Part shown: piece after piece, positions 9,053 through 18,815 of the stretch
How positions within the stretch are numbered: position 1 is the stretch's first letter
Layout of the letters: each line of letters starts with the position of its first letter
Assembly (NCBI GenBank): GCA_035492055.1
Contig: DATJJR010000002.1
Coordinates: 1-64,000, forward strand
Reading direction: 5' to 3'
DNA length: 64,000 bases
DNA from: Ga0074130 sp035492055
GTDB taxonomy: Bacteria; Pseudomonadota; Gammaproteobacteria; Burkholderiales; Rhodocyclaceae
Position numbers and translations under genes: made by a program
Notes under the pieces: generated by a model
Seen by the model: the letters and a program-made list of their open reading frames with translations, nothing else
Told to the model about the DNA's origin: nothing
Database searches by the model: none

Positions 9053-9417
9053 TGGCCAAGACAATTCTGGCAGTTGATGATTCGGCCTCGATCCGGAAGA
9101 TGATTGCGTTCACGCTGAAGGGGGCCGGCTACGAAGTGCTCGATGCGGTGGATGGGCAGGATGGTCTGGACAGAGCCAAGACCGAACGTATCGATCTGGT
9201 GTTGACCGATCAGAATATGCCGCGCATGGACGGATTGACACTGATTCGTACGTTGCGCGCAATGTCCGAATACAAGACGACGCCGATCCTGATGTTAACC
9301 ACCGAATCGTCCGATGTGATGAAGCAGCAAGGTCGTGCTGCAGGTGCGACGGGCTGGCTGGTCAAGCCCTTCGACCCGCAGAAGCTGGTCGAGGTCGTGA
9401 AGAAAGTGATCGGCTGA
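9052..9417 (+). CDS. cheY: CheY-like single-domain response regulator (first copy)
   Basis: A 121-residue stand-alone receiver with the acidic pair at residues 9-10, phospho-acceptor D53 (LTDQNMPRMDG), the switch threonine in LMLTTESS, and the lysine of LVKPF. It has no output domain. It lies between motB and cheA, where Burkholderiales clusters often carry a CheY1. It may be the phosphate acceptor of the downstream CheA, either a motor ligand or a phosphate sink; the second CheY at 19796 is the better motor-binding candidate because it is next to cheZ. Confidence 0.93.
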   Translation: MAKTILAVDDSASIRKMIAFTLKGAGYEVLDAVDGQDGLDRAKTERIDLVLTDQNMPRMDGLTLIRTLRAMSEYKTTPILMLTTESSDVMKQQGRAAGATGWLVKPFDPQKLVEVVKKVIG

Positions 9418-9441
9418 CCGTTGCGATTGCGACTGATCGCT

Positions 9442-9457
9442 TGGCACACAGAAGGCC
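9442..9457 (+). promoter_or_regulatory. Weak sigma-54-like element before cheA1
   Basis: TGGCACA with GG and GC spaced by ten bases gives a good -24 box, but the -12 box is AGGC rather than TTGC. It sits 49 bp before the cheA start, in the only sizeable gap of the che block. The same gap holds CCGGCATGCCGG (9473-9484). This is much weaker than the elements before flhB, flgB and flgK. Confidence 0.3.
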
Positions 9458-9505
9458 GTCGATCAGACACCCCGCCGGCATGCCGGCCCTAGAGGAGGGG
9501 AGCAC

Positions 9506-11476
9506 ATGTCGTATGACATGACGCAGTTTCATCAGGTGTTCTTTGCCGAAGCGGCAGAACATCTGGAAAACATGGAGACGTTGCTGCTCGCGCTCGATCG
9601 TGCGAGGCCTGATGCCGAGCAATTGAATGCCATTTTCCGGGCTGCTCACTCCATCAAGGGTGCTGCAGGTACCTTTGGCTTTATCGACATGGCCGATTTG
9701 ACACACGCGCTTGAGAGTGTTCTGGATCGGGTGCGCCATGGCGAACTGGTGTGTGACGCCGAATTGATTGAGGTTTCCCTGGCCGCGCGTGATGCGCTGG
9801 GCGATCTGCTTGCTGCGCATCGCGCCGGCACGACAATTGACCTTGCAGGGGCAACGGCCGTGGCGAAGCGACTTTCCGGGTTGATGAACCACACGGACGA
9901 CGGCGTTGCCTTCGAATTCATGTTCGATGCGGAACCTGCGCGATGGGAGGAAACGCTGACGGCCTTGCTTGTTGAATTGGCCGATTTTGGTACGCCATCA
10001 GTGGAAGTTAGCGCTACTGAGGCACAACCGTTTTGGCGAATTCGTATGGAGGGTTGCCAAGACCCGCAAGGCATCACCGATGTGATTGCTTTTGTCGCCA
10101 GTGAAGTACGGCAGTTGGGCGAAGAAGCGAATGCAGCACAAGAAAACAACGACGCCGCTGACGACAGTTTTGGTTTCTTCGTTGATTTTCCGCCACCACA
10201 GCCAGAACAGAGAACAGAACAAAAGACGCAACAACAGCCGGACCGAAGGTCTGGGCAAAAGCTTGAACCAAAGCCGGGGAAAGCCGTTCAGGCGGCCAAC
10301 GGCGAAACCACGATTCGCGTGGATATCGACAAGGTGGATTTGCTGGTCAATGAAGTCGGTGAATTGCTCATCACGCATTCAATGTTGCTGCAAGCGGCCA
10401 CTGTGCTTGATCCGATCCTGCACGAACGCTTGCACGCCGGCCTTGCCCAGCTCGAACGCAATAGTCGTGACTTGCAGGCCGCGGTGCTGGCTATGCGCAT
10501 GGTGCCGATTGCCAATGTTTTTCATCGCTTTCCGCGTGTGGTGCATGATTTGTCCAACAAACTCGGCAAACAGGTCGAGCTGAAGCTGATTGGCGAGCAG
10601 ACCGAACTTGATCGCGGTCTCGTCGAACGCCTTGTCGATCCGCTGACGCATCTTGTACGCAACAGTCTCGATCACGGTATCGAAACACCCGATGACCGTC
10701 TGGCTGCCGGCAAGCGTGCGACCGGAACCCTGACACTGAAGGCGTGGCAGCACAGCGGTATGATCATTATCGAAGTCGGGGATGATGGTGCAGGGCTTGA
10801 TCGTGAACGTATTCTTGCCAAGGCGCGTGAGCGTGGCATGAATGTGTCCGATACGGCCGCCGATGCGGAAGTCTGGGGTTTGATTTTCGAGGCGGGTTTT
10901 TCCACCGCCGAACACGTGACTGATGTTTCCGGTCGTGGTGTCGGCATGGACGTGGTTCGTCGCAACATCAATGCGTTACATGGCCGCATCGATATCGAAT
11001 CGACCGCTGGTGCCGGTACGCGCGTGAGCGTGCGATTGCCACTCACTCTTGCCATTGTGGACGGCATGTCGGTGGCGGTTGGATCGGAAACCTACATCGT
11101 TCCGCTCGGTCACGTCCGCGAATCATTGCAGGCAGTACCAAGCATGCTGCACGAAGTTGGCGGTACACGCACTGTGCTGCAAGTGCGTGACGAATATATC
11201 CCGGTGATTGCCTTGGCTGCGCTGTTTGGTATCCGCGATGCTGAACGCGACTTTACGCGCGGCATCATGGTCCTGCTTGAGGCGGATGGCCGGTGTGTTG
11301 CGCTTTTCGTCGATGCATTGTTGGGACAGCATCAGGTTGTCATCAAGAGCCTCGAAGCCAATTACCGAAAAGTACCTGGTCTGGCCGCTGCGACCGTGAT
11401 GGGTGACGGGCGTGTGGCCTTTATTCTTGACGCGGTGGCGTTGACGGCACGTGCTGACGTGTCGATGGCGGCCTGA
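9506..11476 (+). CDS. cheA: Chemotaxis histidine kinase CheA (first copy)
   Basis: A 656-residue CheA with all five regions. P1 has the phosphorylated H48 (AAHSIKG). A P2-like region lies at about 135-200, followed by a Glu/Gln-rich linker (about 210-260). Then come the P3 dimerisation helices, the P4 kinase domain (LVRNSLDHGIE, GDDGAGL, SGRGVGMDVV) and a CheW-like P5. It phosphorylates CheY and CheB when the receptor array signals. It is followed by cheW, an MCP, cheR, cheD and cheB, so this copy is the core of a complete array. A second CheA lies at 21072. Confidence 0.96.
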   Translation: MSYDMTQFHQVFFAEAAEHLENMETLLLALDRARPDAEQLNAIFRAAHSIKGAAGTFGFIDMADLTHALESVLDRVRHGELVCDAELIEVSLAARDALGDLLAAHRAGTTIDLAGATAVAKRLSGLMNHTDDGVAFEFMFDAEPARWEETLTALLVELADFGTPSVEVSATEAQPFWRIRMEGCQDPQGITDVIAFVASEVRQLGEEANAAQENNDAADDSFGFFVDFPPPQPEQRTEQKTQQQPDRRSGQKLEPKPGKAVQAANGETTIRVDIDKVDLLVNEVGELLITHSMLLQAATVLDPILHERLHAGLAQLERNSRDLQAAVLAMRMVPIANVFHRFPRVVHDLSNKLGKQVELKLIGEQTELDRGLVERLVDPLTHLVRNSLDHGIETPDDRLAAGKRATGTLTLKAWQHSGMIIIEVGDDGAGLDRERILAKARERGMNVSDTAADAEVWGLIFEAGFSTAEHVTDVSGRGVGMDVVRRNINALHGRIDIESTAGAGTRVSVRLPLTLAIVDGMSVAVGSETYIVPLGHVRESLQAVPSMLHEVGGTRTVLQVRDEYIPVIALAALFGIRDAERDFTRGIMVLLEADGRCVALFVDALLGQHQVVIKSLEANYRKVPGLAAATVMGDGRVAFILDAVALTARADVSMAA

Positions 11477-11486
11477 GAGCATATCC

Positions 11487-11957
11487 ATGAACACACAGAC
11501 ACATCGTGAACTCCTGACATTCCTGCTGGGTGATGAAGAGTATGCGATAGACATTCTGCGCGTCCAGGAAATTCGCGCGTGGGAGCCGGCAACGCCGATT
11601 GCACAGGCGCCTGATTTCATCAAGGGCGTCATCAATCTGCGCGGTGCCATCGTGCCGGTGATTGACCTGAGAATTCGCTTCGGCCTTGGGCACGTGGAGT
11701 ACACGTCGTTCACGGTGACGGTGATCCTTAACGTCGGGGATCGTACGGTTGGCATCGTGGTGGATGCCGTCTCCGATGTCGTGAGCGTGAGCGAAGAGCG
11801 TTTGTTGCCTCCTCCTGCATTTTCGGGAGCGATCGATGTACGCCATATCGTTGCATTGGCAGCATTGGATGAGCGCATGTTGATCGTGGTGGATATTGAA
11901 AACCTGATGCTGTCGGCCGACATGGCGCTGACGGATGAGCTTGAGACAGAACAATGA
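11487..11957 (+). CDS. cheW: Chemotaxis coupling protein CheW
   Basis: A 156-residue single CheW domain (LLTFLLGDEEYAIDILRVQE and IKGVINLRGAIVPVIDLRIR), which links CheA to receptors. The start at 11487 (MNTQTHREL) lies 10 bp after the cheA stop; an in-frame start at 11451 would run back into cheA and is not needed. It is the only free-standing CheW in the window. The two CheV proteins downstream contain further CheW-type domains. Confidence 0.95.
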   Translation: MNTQTHRELLTFLLGDEEYAIDILRVQEIRAWEPATPIAQAPDFIKGVINLRGAIVPVIDLRIRFGLGHVEYTSFTVTVILNVGDRTVGIVVDAVSDVVSVSEERLLPPPAFSGAIDVRHIVALAALDERMLIVVDIENLMLSADMALTDELETEQ

Positions 11958-11978
11958 TTTTTGAGAAAGAGACTGGTC

Positions 11979-14693
11979 ATGACATTTGATCTATTTGCGC
12001 CGGGCAGGAGCTTGATCGACCGCTTCCGTTTCAGTACGAAATTCACTCTCGTCGGTCTGCTCATGTTGGTGCCATTGTCGGTACTGATGTATGCCGATTG
12101 GCATAGTGTTGATGCCAACGTGACTGCGACAGTGCATGAGCGTGAAGGCCTGCGGCTGGTCGTACCCGCATTGCGCTTCATGCAGGCAGAGCAGCAGAAT
12201 CGCTATTACAGCCGCGATCTACAGGCCGGTACTGCCGCAAATGATGCCCGTGCACAAGCTGGCGCACAGTTCGATGAGTGGATTGCGGCAGATGCGCGCT
12301 ATGGTGAAAAATTCGGTGCCTCCTCAGCCTTGGCCGACATTCGCAATCAATGGGCGGCATTGCAAACGATGGCAGTGACGGATGCGAGTGCCCATGATCG
12401 ACTGATCGCGTCCGTGCGCGCCTATCTCGAGCTGGTTGGTGATAACAGCGGCCTCAGCACCGATCCGGAAACCCCCAGTTATTTCATGCAGGACACACTG
12501 GTTCAGCGCTTGCCTGCAGCAATGGACTGGTTGCATCTGTTGCGCCTGGGCTCCATGCAGGTTGTGCGGTCGAAGCGTCTATTGCCGGAAGATGCTGCAC
12601 GACTCAACGATTGGATCGGCAATGCCGAGTCTGCTGCTAGCAACGTGCAATCCGCACTGGCCAAGGTTGTTCACGAGCAAACCGGCTTGCAGCAACGATT
12701 CGGTGCGTCGCTGACGCAGTCGCGCAATCGGCAGATTGAGTTTCTCCAGGTCATACGCAAGGACATTCTCGATGCGCGAAAATTGCAGGTCGATGCCGTT
12801 GCCGTGGCTGCCTTGGGCAATGATGCAGTGGTGGCGCAGTCGCAATTGCTTGACCAGTTGATTCCGGCGCTTGACGGAGCGCTTGTGGCGCGGATCGACC
12901 GATTGCAGAGTGGTTTGTACAGGGACGTTCTGGTGAGCGTGGTGGCCTTCCTTCTGGCGATTTATCTGCTGGCGGCCTTGCGCAGCTCGTTGAAACATCA
13001 AGTAGCGAATATGCACGATGCGCTGGGTTCGATGGCGGCGGGCCGATTTCGCCGTTCCAAGGCTACGCATGCGCACGATGCATTGGGCGCATTTGCTGAG
13101 CGGCTTGAGGCGCAACTTGAGCGGGAACAAGCATTGTCCGAACACATGTTGCGTGTGAAAAAGGCGCTTGATAATGCCGGTACCGCATTTCGGATTGCCG
13201 ATCGCGACGGTACCGTGATTTATGCCAATCCGCGCATGTTCGATGTATTGCAGAGCATCGAAGCCGACGTCCGTTTGCGTAACCCCGATTTCAGCGTCGA
13301 TAATTTTGTCGGCAGCAATGTCGGCCAACTGATGGAAAACCCGGAGGATTACCTGCGCCGACTGGATGAGCTGAAAACCTTGTCCATAGCCGAGATGAAG
13401 ATTGGTGATCGTGTCTTCAATGTCACGACGGCGCCGGTTTTCAACGATCAGGGTGAACGCCTTGGTTCGGTGGGCGAATGGCTGGATCGCACGGATCAAG
13501 TGGCAATGGAACGTGAGTTGGCCGAAATTGTTCATGCTGCCGCGGCCGGTGATTTCAGCACGCGCGTGAATCTAGCGGGCAAGAGTGGTTTTTTCCTCAA
13601 TCTCGGGCGTGGTCTCAATCAATTGCTGGAGACCGGCGAGCGAGGTTTGGATGAGGTGGCCGTAGTGCTGCAGGCATTGGCACGCGGTGATTTGACGCAG
13701 CATCTCGATGGTGACTACGAAGGCTTGTTTGCACGCCTGCAAAGCGATGCAAATGCCACGGTTGCGAACCTCAGCGAGCTTGTCTTGCAGATTCGCGACA
13801 TGTCCGGGCAAGTCAATATTGCCGCCCGCGAAATCGCGGCCGGAAATGCCGATCTGTCGAGTCGTACCGAAGAGCAGGCGAGCTCTTTGGAGGAGACGGC
13901 AAGCTCAATGGAAGAGCTGTCCGCGACTGTGCGCCAGAACGCCGAAAGCGCACGCCAGGCCAATGCACTGGCGGCAAGTTCCAATGCGCTTGCCGCGCAA
14001 GGCGACGCGACCGTACAGCGTGTCGTGGCAACCATGGGGGATATTCAGGAAGGTTCGAAGCGCATCGCCGATATCGTGGGCGTCATTGATGCCATTGCGT
14101 TCCAGACCAACATTCTTGCTCTCAATGCTGCGGTCGAGGCCGCACGTGCGGGTGAACAGGGCCGTGGTTTCGCAGTGGTCGCCAGCGAGGTGCGTGGCCT
14201 GGCGCAACGGAGTGCGACGGCAGCCAAGGAAATTCGTGAATTGATTCTGTCTGCATCCACTCGCGTCGATGACGGTGTTCGGTTAGTGCAGGAGGCGGGT
14301 GGCACGATGAATGAAGTGGTCAACAGTTTCGCTGGTGTGGCGCGTTTGATGACGGATATCAGTGCCGCGAGTCGCGAGCAGGCCGGTGGTATCGACCAAG
14401 TGACGCGTGCGGTGACGCAGATGGATCGCGTGACGCAACAGAATGCCGCGCTCGTCGAAGAGGCAGCAGCAGCAACCGAAAGCCTGGAAAACCAGGCGCG
14501 TGGCCTGGTTGAATTGGTGTCGCGTTTCCGTCTCAGTGGCGACGAGGTGCGCGGCCGGCCGATCGATGGACGTGATGCATCAGTGCTGCGTGATGCGACG
14601 CCGCGTCGTATTCAAGGCCGTTTTCGTCCGACACCGCGTCTTGGTGCACAAGGCGTGCCGGCGATGGATGAAGACGAATGGCAGGAGTTTTGA
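11979..14693 (+). CDS. Methyl-accepting chemotaxis protein with PAS domain and CheR/CheB tether
   Basis: A receptor of about 904 residues. One membrane helix near residues 22-40 and another near 318-337 bracket a long helical periplasmic domain of about 275 residues, which may be of the bimodular helical type. Inside the cell come a PAS-like domain (TAFRIADRDGTVIYANPRMF), HAMP-like repeats (AAGDFSTRV and ARGDLTQHL) and a signalling domain with the conserved hairpin tip (AFQTNILALNAAVEAARAG). The last five residues, EWQEF, fit the xWxxF pentapeptide that binds CheR and CheB. The start at 11979 follows AGAAAGAG; a TTG at 11961 is less likely. The ligand is unknown. Confidence 0.93.
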   Translation: MTFDLFAPGRSLIDRFRFSTKFTLVGLLMLVPLSVLMYADWHSVDANVTATVHEREGLRLVVPALRFMQAEQQNRYYSRDLQAGTAANDARAQAGAQFDEWIAADARYGEKFGASSALADIRNQWAALQTMAVTDASAHDRLIASVRAYLELVGDNSGLSTDPETPSYFMQDTLVQRLPAAMDWLHLLRLGSMQVVRSKRLLPEDAARLNDWIGNAESAASNVQSALAKVVHEQTGLQQRFGASLTQSRNRQIEFLQVIRKDILDARKLQVDAVAVAALGNDAVVAQSQLLDQLIPALDGALVARIDRLQSGLYRDVLVSVVAFLLAIYLLAALRSSLKHQVANMHDALGSMAAGRFRRSKATHAHDALGAFAERLEAQLEREQALSEHMLRVKKALDNAGTAFRIADRDGTVIYANPRMFDVLQSIEADVRLRNPDFSVDNFVGSNVGQLMENPEDYLRRLDELKTLSIAEMKIGDRVFNVTTAPVFNDQGERLGSVGEWLDRTDQVAMERELAEIVHAAAAGDFSTRVNLAGKSGFFLNLGRGLNQLLETGERGLDEVAVVLQALARGDLTQHLDGDYEGLFARLQSDANATVANLSELVLQIRDMSGQVNIAAREIAAGNADLSSRTEEQASSLEETASSMEELSATVRQNAESARQANALAASSNALAAQGDATVQRVVATMGDIQEGSKRIADIVGVIDAIAFQTNILALNAAVEAARAGEQGRGFAVVASEVRGLAQRSATAAKEIRELILSASTRVDDGVRLVQEAGGTMNEVVNSFAGVARLMTDISAASREQAGGIDQVTRAVTQMDRVTQQNAALVEEAAAATESLENQARGLVELVSRFRLSGDEVRGRPIDGRDASVLRDATPRRIQGRFRPTPRLGAQGVPAMDEDEWQEF

Positions 14694-14699
14694 TCTTCC

Positions 14700-15569
14700 G
14701 TGAATACGCCAGTGAAACTTGTTGACGAGAACGACGGTGCCCAAGGTGGCGGAAGTCCTTTCGTCCGTGAGTTCTCGTACACACGTGATGATTTCGCGCG
14801 GATTCGCGAAATCATCCATGTGCAGGCAGGTATTGCGCTCTCCCCAATCAAGCGCGAAATGGCCTACAGCCGCATCGCACGCCGTTTGCGTGCCCTTGGG
14901 CTGACGAGCTTCAAGACCTATCTCGATCATTTGCAGAGCGACGCCAGTGAAATGGAGTCCTTTGTGAATGCAATGACAACGAATCTGACCTCCTTTTTTC
15001 GTGAAGAGCATCATTTCGAACGCTTGTTAGATCAAATGCAGGCGTCGCATGCGCGACCGTTTCGTATCTGGTGTGCAGCCTCAGCCACGGGCGAGGAAGC
15101 GTATTCATTGGCCATGACGGCATGCGAGGCTTTTGGTACGGATACGCCACCGGTGAGTATTCTTGCCAGTGATATCGATACGCATGTGTTGAATACTGCC
15201 CGCGCCGGTATTTATCCGGTGGAACGTGTGGAAAAGCTCTCACAGGAGCGGCTGCGGAATTTCTTCTTGCGTGGTGTAGGCCAACGTTCAGGTTATGCCC
15301 GTGTGCGGCCTGCCTTGCAGGCATTGGTCGATTTTCAGCGCATTAATCTGCTCGACAGCCCGTGGCCGATGTCGGACGTATTCGATGCCATTTTCTGCCG
15401 CAATGTCATGATCTACTTTGACAAGGAGACTCAGCGCCAGCTGTTGCAGCGATTTCAGGGCCGCCTCGCTGCACATGGCTTGTTCTACGCAGGTCATTCC
15501 GAAAGTTTTTTGCAGGCCACCGATTTGTTCCGCAGCTGTGGCCGCACCATCTATGAACATGCACGCTGA
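14700..15569 (+). CDS. cheR: Chemotaxis protein methyltransferase CheR
   Basis: A 289-residue CheR with the N-terminal helical domain (about 25-95, including MTTNLTSFFREEHHF) and the SAM-binding methyltransferase domain (IWCAASATGEEAYSLAM; FDAIFCRNVMIYF). It methylates receptor glutamates, opposing CheB. The start is GTG at 14700, with AGGAG eleven bases upstream inside the end of the MCP gene. The preceding receptor ends in the pentapeptide CheR is known to bind, so adjacency and motif agree. Its last 17 bases overlap cheD. Confidence 0.95.
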   Translation: MNTPVKLVDENDGAQGGGSPFVREFSYTRDDFARIREIIHVQAGIALSPIKREMAYSRIARRLRALGLTSFKTYLDHLQSDASEMESFVNAMTTNLTSFFREEHHFERLLDQMQASHARPFRIWCAASATGEEAYSLAMTACEAFGTDTPPVSILASDIDTHVLNTARAGIYPVERVEKLSQERLRNFFLRGVGQRSGYARVRPALQALVDFQRINLLDSPWPMSDVFDAIFCRNVMIYFDKETQRQLLQRFQGRLAAHGLFYAGHSESFLQATDLFRSCGRTIYEHAR

Positions 15570-16167
15570 ACGCTTTGACGAGCATTACTCGAACAATCGC
15601 TACTACGACCATGTGTTCGGAAACGAAGCAATCAAAGTCCTGCCGGGCGAGTATTGCATTTCGGACGACGACACGGTCCTGGTCACGGTGCTGGGCTCCT
15701 GTGTCACTGCCTGCATCCGTGATGCCGAAGCCGGGGTTGGTGGCATGAATCATTTCATGCTTGCCGATGGCAGTGACGATCCTTTCGGCGCTTCGGCGCG
15801 ATATGGTGCCTATGCGATGGAGATTCTCATCAACCATTTGCTCAAGTGCGGTGCAAAGCGCGAGCGGCTCGAGGCCAAACTGTTTGGTGGCGGGCGTGTA
15901 CTCGATGGTTTGTCCGGCACAGGTATCGGTCGACGCAATGCCGAATTTGCCGTCAAGTATTTGCAGGCGGAACAAATCCCGGTGGTTGCTCACGATTTGC
16001 TCGATGTTCATCCACGCAAAGTGTATTTCTTTACGCAAACCGGCCGAGTGCTGGTCAGACGGCTGGCAAGGCTGCACAATGACACCCTCATGCGACGGGA
16101 GCGCGAATACGCGGCGCTGCTCAAAGACGGTGACGTGTCCGGCGCGGTTGAAATGTTTCAGGGATGA
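15553..16167 (+). CDS. cheD: Chemoreceptor glutamine deamidase CheD
   Basis: A 204-residue CheD. The conserved catalytic cysteine is in VLGSCVTACIRD and the histidine in VGGMNHFMLAD; the glycine-rich KLFGGGRVL motif is also present. CheD deamidates receptor glutamines to glutamates so that CheR can methylate them. The start at 15553 (MNMHAERFD) lies within the end of cheR; a second in-frame ATG is two codons later. The stop overlaps the cheB start as ATGA, giving tight cheR-cheD-cheB coupling. Confidence 0.94.
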   Translation: MNMHAERFDEHYSNNRYYDHVFGNEAIKVLPGEYCISDDDTVLVTVLGSCVTACIRDAEAGVGGMNHFMLADGSDDPFGASARYGAYAMEILINHLLKCGAKRERLEAKLFGGGRVLDGLSGTGIGRRNAEFAVKYLQAEQIPVVAHDLLDVHPRKVYFFTQTGRVLVRRLARLHNDTLMRREREYAALLKDGDVSGAVEMFQG

Positions 16168-17234
16168 GCGGTGTGATCAAAGTACTCATCGTCGATGATT
16201 CGGCGGTTATGCGTTCGCTGTTGTCGGAGGTGCTGTCACAGGCGATCGATATCAAGGTCGTGGGGATGGCGCCCGATCCTATTGCCGCGCGCGAAATGAT
16301 CAAGACCCTGGCGCCCGATGTGTTGACGCTGGATGTTGAAATGCCGCGCATGGATGGACTGGATTTCCTCGGGCGTTTGATGCGGTTGCGTCCGATGCCG
16401 GTAGTGATGGTGTCGTCATCAACCGAGCGTGGTTCCGAAAACACGCTTGAGGCGCTTGCGTTGGGTGCGATCGATTACGTGACCAAGCCGCGCGCCGACA
16501 GCCCGGCACAACTGCGCCAATATGCCGAGGAAGTTCGCGAGAAGGTTCGTGCTGCCTATAGCGCCAGTCTCAAGCCTACGACGCGCAGTGTCGTGACACC
16601 GACGGCTGCTGCAGAGACCGGCACCCCGCTGTCGTCACGCGTTCTTGAAAAGAAATTGATTGCCATTGGCGCATCGACCGGTGGTACCGAAGCCTTGCGT
16701 GCCGTTCTGTGCAATCTTCCGCGTGATGTGCCGGGCGTGGTGATGGTGCAGCATATGCCGGATACATTCACGGGTTCCTTTGCACGTCGCCTGGATACCT
16801 TGTCGCAATTGACCGTGGTCGAAGCCCAAGGTGGTGAACGCATCCTGCCCGGGCATGCCTATCTTGCACCTGGCCACTCTCATTTGCTGGTGAAACGCAC
16901 CATCAATGGCTGGGTGACTGAACTCGCAGCGACGGCACCGGTCAACCGTCATCGTCCGTCCGTTGATGTGCTTTTCGATAGCGTCGCCGAGCAGGTCGGC
17001 GCCAATGCAGTCGGTGTGATCCTTACCGGCATGGGCAAGGACGGTGCACGTGGCATGTTGTCCATGAAACAGGCTGGCGCATGGAACATCGGCCAGGACA
17101 AGGACAGTTGTGTTGTTTATGGCATGCCGCGCGAGGCGGCTGAAATCGGTGCGCTGACCGAAGTTGCGCCGTTGAATGATATCGGCTCGCGCATCATGGG
17201 ACGTTTGCGCCAGTTGGATCGCGGGACGGCGTGA
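16164..17234 (+). CDS. cheB: Chemotaxis methylesterase and response regulator CheB
   Basis: A 356-residue CheB. The N-terminal receiver (VLIVDDSAVMRSLL; LTLDVEMPRMDG; YVTKPR) is joined by a short linker to the methylesterase domain from about residue 160. The catalytic serine is in GASTGGTEALR, the histidine in MVQHMPDTFTGSFA and the aspartate in ILTGMGKDGARG. Phosphorylation by CheA activates removal of receptor methyl groups. It is the last gene of the first chemotaxis block. Confidence 0.96.
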   Translation: MSGVIKVLIVDDSAVMRSLLSEVLSQAIDIKVVGMAPDPIAAREMIKTLAPDVLTLDVEMPRMDGLDFLGRLMRLRPMPVVMVSSSTERGSENTLEALALGAIDYVTKPRADSPAQLRQYAEEVREKVRAAYSASLKPTTRSVVTPTAAAETGTPLSSRVLEKKLIAIGASTGGTEALRAVLCNLPRDVPGVVMVQHMPDTFTGSFARRLDTLSQLTVVEAQGGERILPGHAYLAPGHSHLLVKRTINGWVTELAATAPVNRHRPSVDVLFDSVAEQVGANAVGVILTGMGKDGARGMLSMKQAGAWNIGQDKDSCVVYGMPREAAEIGALTEVAPLNDIGSRIMGRLRQLDRGTA

Positions 17235-17289
17235 TTTTCGGCGCAAGCCTGTCATATACTGGAATCAGTGATGATTGAAGGAGGGGGCG

Positions 17290-17595
17290 ATGCAGGTAAC
17301 GACGATGGTGGCGGATGGAGTTGCCACGCTGGGCTTGCAGGGCCGGTTCGATTTCAATGCGCACCGGGATTTTCGTGCGGCGACTGAAAGCATTCTCTCG
17401 GATGCTTCAGTGGAGTCGCTCAAGGTTGATCTTGCCAAGGTCGATTATCTCGATAGTTCGGCGCTGGGTATGTTGCTGATGCTGCGAGACAAAACCAAGG
17501 CCAGCAATCGACGTGTCAGTCTGATCAATTGTCATGGTCCGGTGCGCCAAGTGTTGGAAATAGCCAACTTCGCCAAGCTGTTCGAGGTGAGCTGA
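17290..17595 (+). CDS. STAS-domain protein (anti-anti-sigma-like)
   Basis: A 101-residue stand-alone STAS domain. The conserved loop DYLDSSALGMLL carries S56 and S57, the position phosphorylated in SpoIIAA-type antagonists. The start at 17290 follows a very strong ribosome site (GAAGGAGGGGGC). No matching anti-sigma kinase or phosphatase is in the window. Sitting between cheB and two cheV genes, it may regulate chemotaxis or motility protein interactions rather than a sigma factor; that is inference from context only. Confidence 0.85.
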   Translation: MQVTTMVADGVATLGLQGRFDFNAHRDFRAATESILSDASVESLKVDLAKVDYLDSSALGMLLMLRDKTKASNRRVSLINCHGPVRQVLEIANFAKLFEVS

Positions 17596-17823
17596 ATGAG
17601 GAAATCGGCAAAAAATTCCCCTTGGCCGCCTTGTATGATGTGAGAATGTCGCTGGGAGCCTGAGGGCGCAAAGCAAACAGGCCTAAAAGGGGTGTGTGTT
17701 TCCAGCATCTTTGCGAGCATTGCAAGGAAGTTGGGACTCGAGGCTGAAGAATAAGTGTGCGATGGTCGTGTGTACTGCGGCCTTGGCGGATCTGCGCCGT
17801 ATGCTGGAGATAAGGGTGGTGTC

Positions 17824-18804
17824 ATGTCCGAACTGCTGAAAAACATTGATGCTCGTACCCGTCTGGCGGGTACCAACAAACTGGAAATTCTCCTGTTTTC
17901 GCTTGGTCTTGATGAGCGTACCGGGCGTACCGAGACATTTGGCATCAATGTGTTCAAAGTTCGTGAGGTTATGCGGACCCCGACCATCACGACTGCGCCG
18001 GACATGCCGGCGAGTGTCAAAGGCATGGTCTCCCTGCGGGGGGCATTGGTTCCGGTCGTCGACTTGGCCGAATATATCGGCGTCAATTCCGGTCGATCAC
18101 GCGACATCATGATCGTGACCGAGTACAACGGACATACTCAAGGTTTTCTGGTTGATGCAGTCGATACCATCTTGCGCCTTGACTGGTCGCAGATGCGGGT
18201 CCCGCCGGACATGCTGACCGCCAAACTTGGCGGCCTTGTCACTGCCGTAACCGAATTGCAGGACAATCGCCTGGTCATGATGATGGACGTTGAGAAGGTG
18301 CTGGCTGAAACTGCCAATGTGGATGACAGCATGCAATTCGCGACGATCCGCCCGATCCAGCGCCATGACGACGGCTTGGTGGTTTTTGCCGACGATTCTT
18401 CGGTAGCACGTGGCCAGATACAGCGCACGCTGGATGCGTTGGGCGTGAAATATATCAGCGCCATTAATGGCCGCGCTGCATGGGACGAGTTGCGCAAAAT
18501 AGCCACGTATGCCGAGGCGAGCGGCAGAAAAGCCAGTGACCTGATCTATCTGGTTTTGACCGACGTGGAAATGCCGGAAATGGATGGCTATATCCTGACC
18601 AAGAACATCAAATCGTCCCCCACGTTTGCCGGCATTCCTGTACTCATGCATTCTTCATTGTCGTCAATGTCGAACCAGCAGCTCGGTAAATCGGTCGGCG
18701 TGGACGAATATGTATCCAAGTTCGAACCGCAACGCTTGGCTGACGCGTTGACCAGAACCATCGATTCGCGCCACGTAGCACCGCCGCTCGCAGTCGGCGC
18801 ATAA
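17824..18804 (+). CDS. cheV: Chemotaxis adaptor CheV (first of a tandem pair)
   Basis: A 326-residue CheV: a CheW-like domain (about 20-165; VKGMVSLRGALVPVVDLAEY) followed by a receiver (about 180-315) with the acceptor in VLTDVEMPEMDGY and the lysine in YVSKFEP. CheV couples receptors to CheA and can be switched by phosphorylation. The start at 17824 (MSELLKNIDART) matches CheV family openings; a GTG-initiated extension of 23 residues was rejected. It is 11 bp from its paralogue. The 228-bp gap before it may hold its promoter, but I could not identify one. Confidence 0.94.
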   Translation: MSELLKNIDARTRLAGTNKLEILLFSLGLDERTGRTETFGINVFKVREVMRTPTITTAPDMPASVKGMVSLRGALVPVVDLAEYIGVNSGRSRDIMIVTEYNGHTQGFLVDAVDTILRLDWSQMRVPPDMLTAKLGGLVTAVTELQDNRLVMMMDVEKVLAETANVDDSMQFATIRPIQRHDDGLVVFADDSSVARGQIQRTLDALGVKYISAINGRAAWDELRKIATYAEASGRKASDLIYLVLTDVEMPEMDGYILTKNIKSSPTFAGIPVLMHSSLSSMSNQQLGKSVGVDEYVSKFEPQRLADALTRTIDSRHVAPPLAVGA

Positions 18805-18815
18805 AAGGGGAAGCC

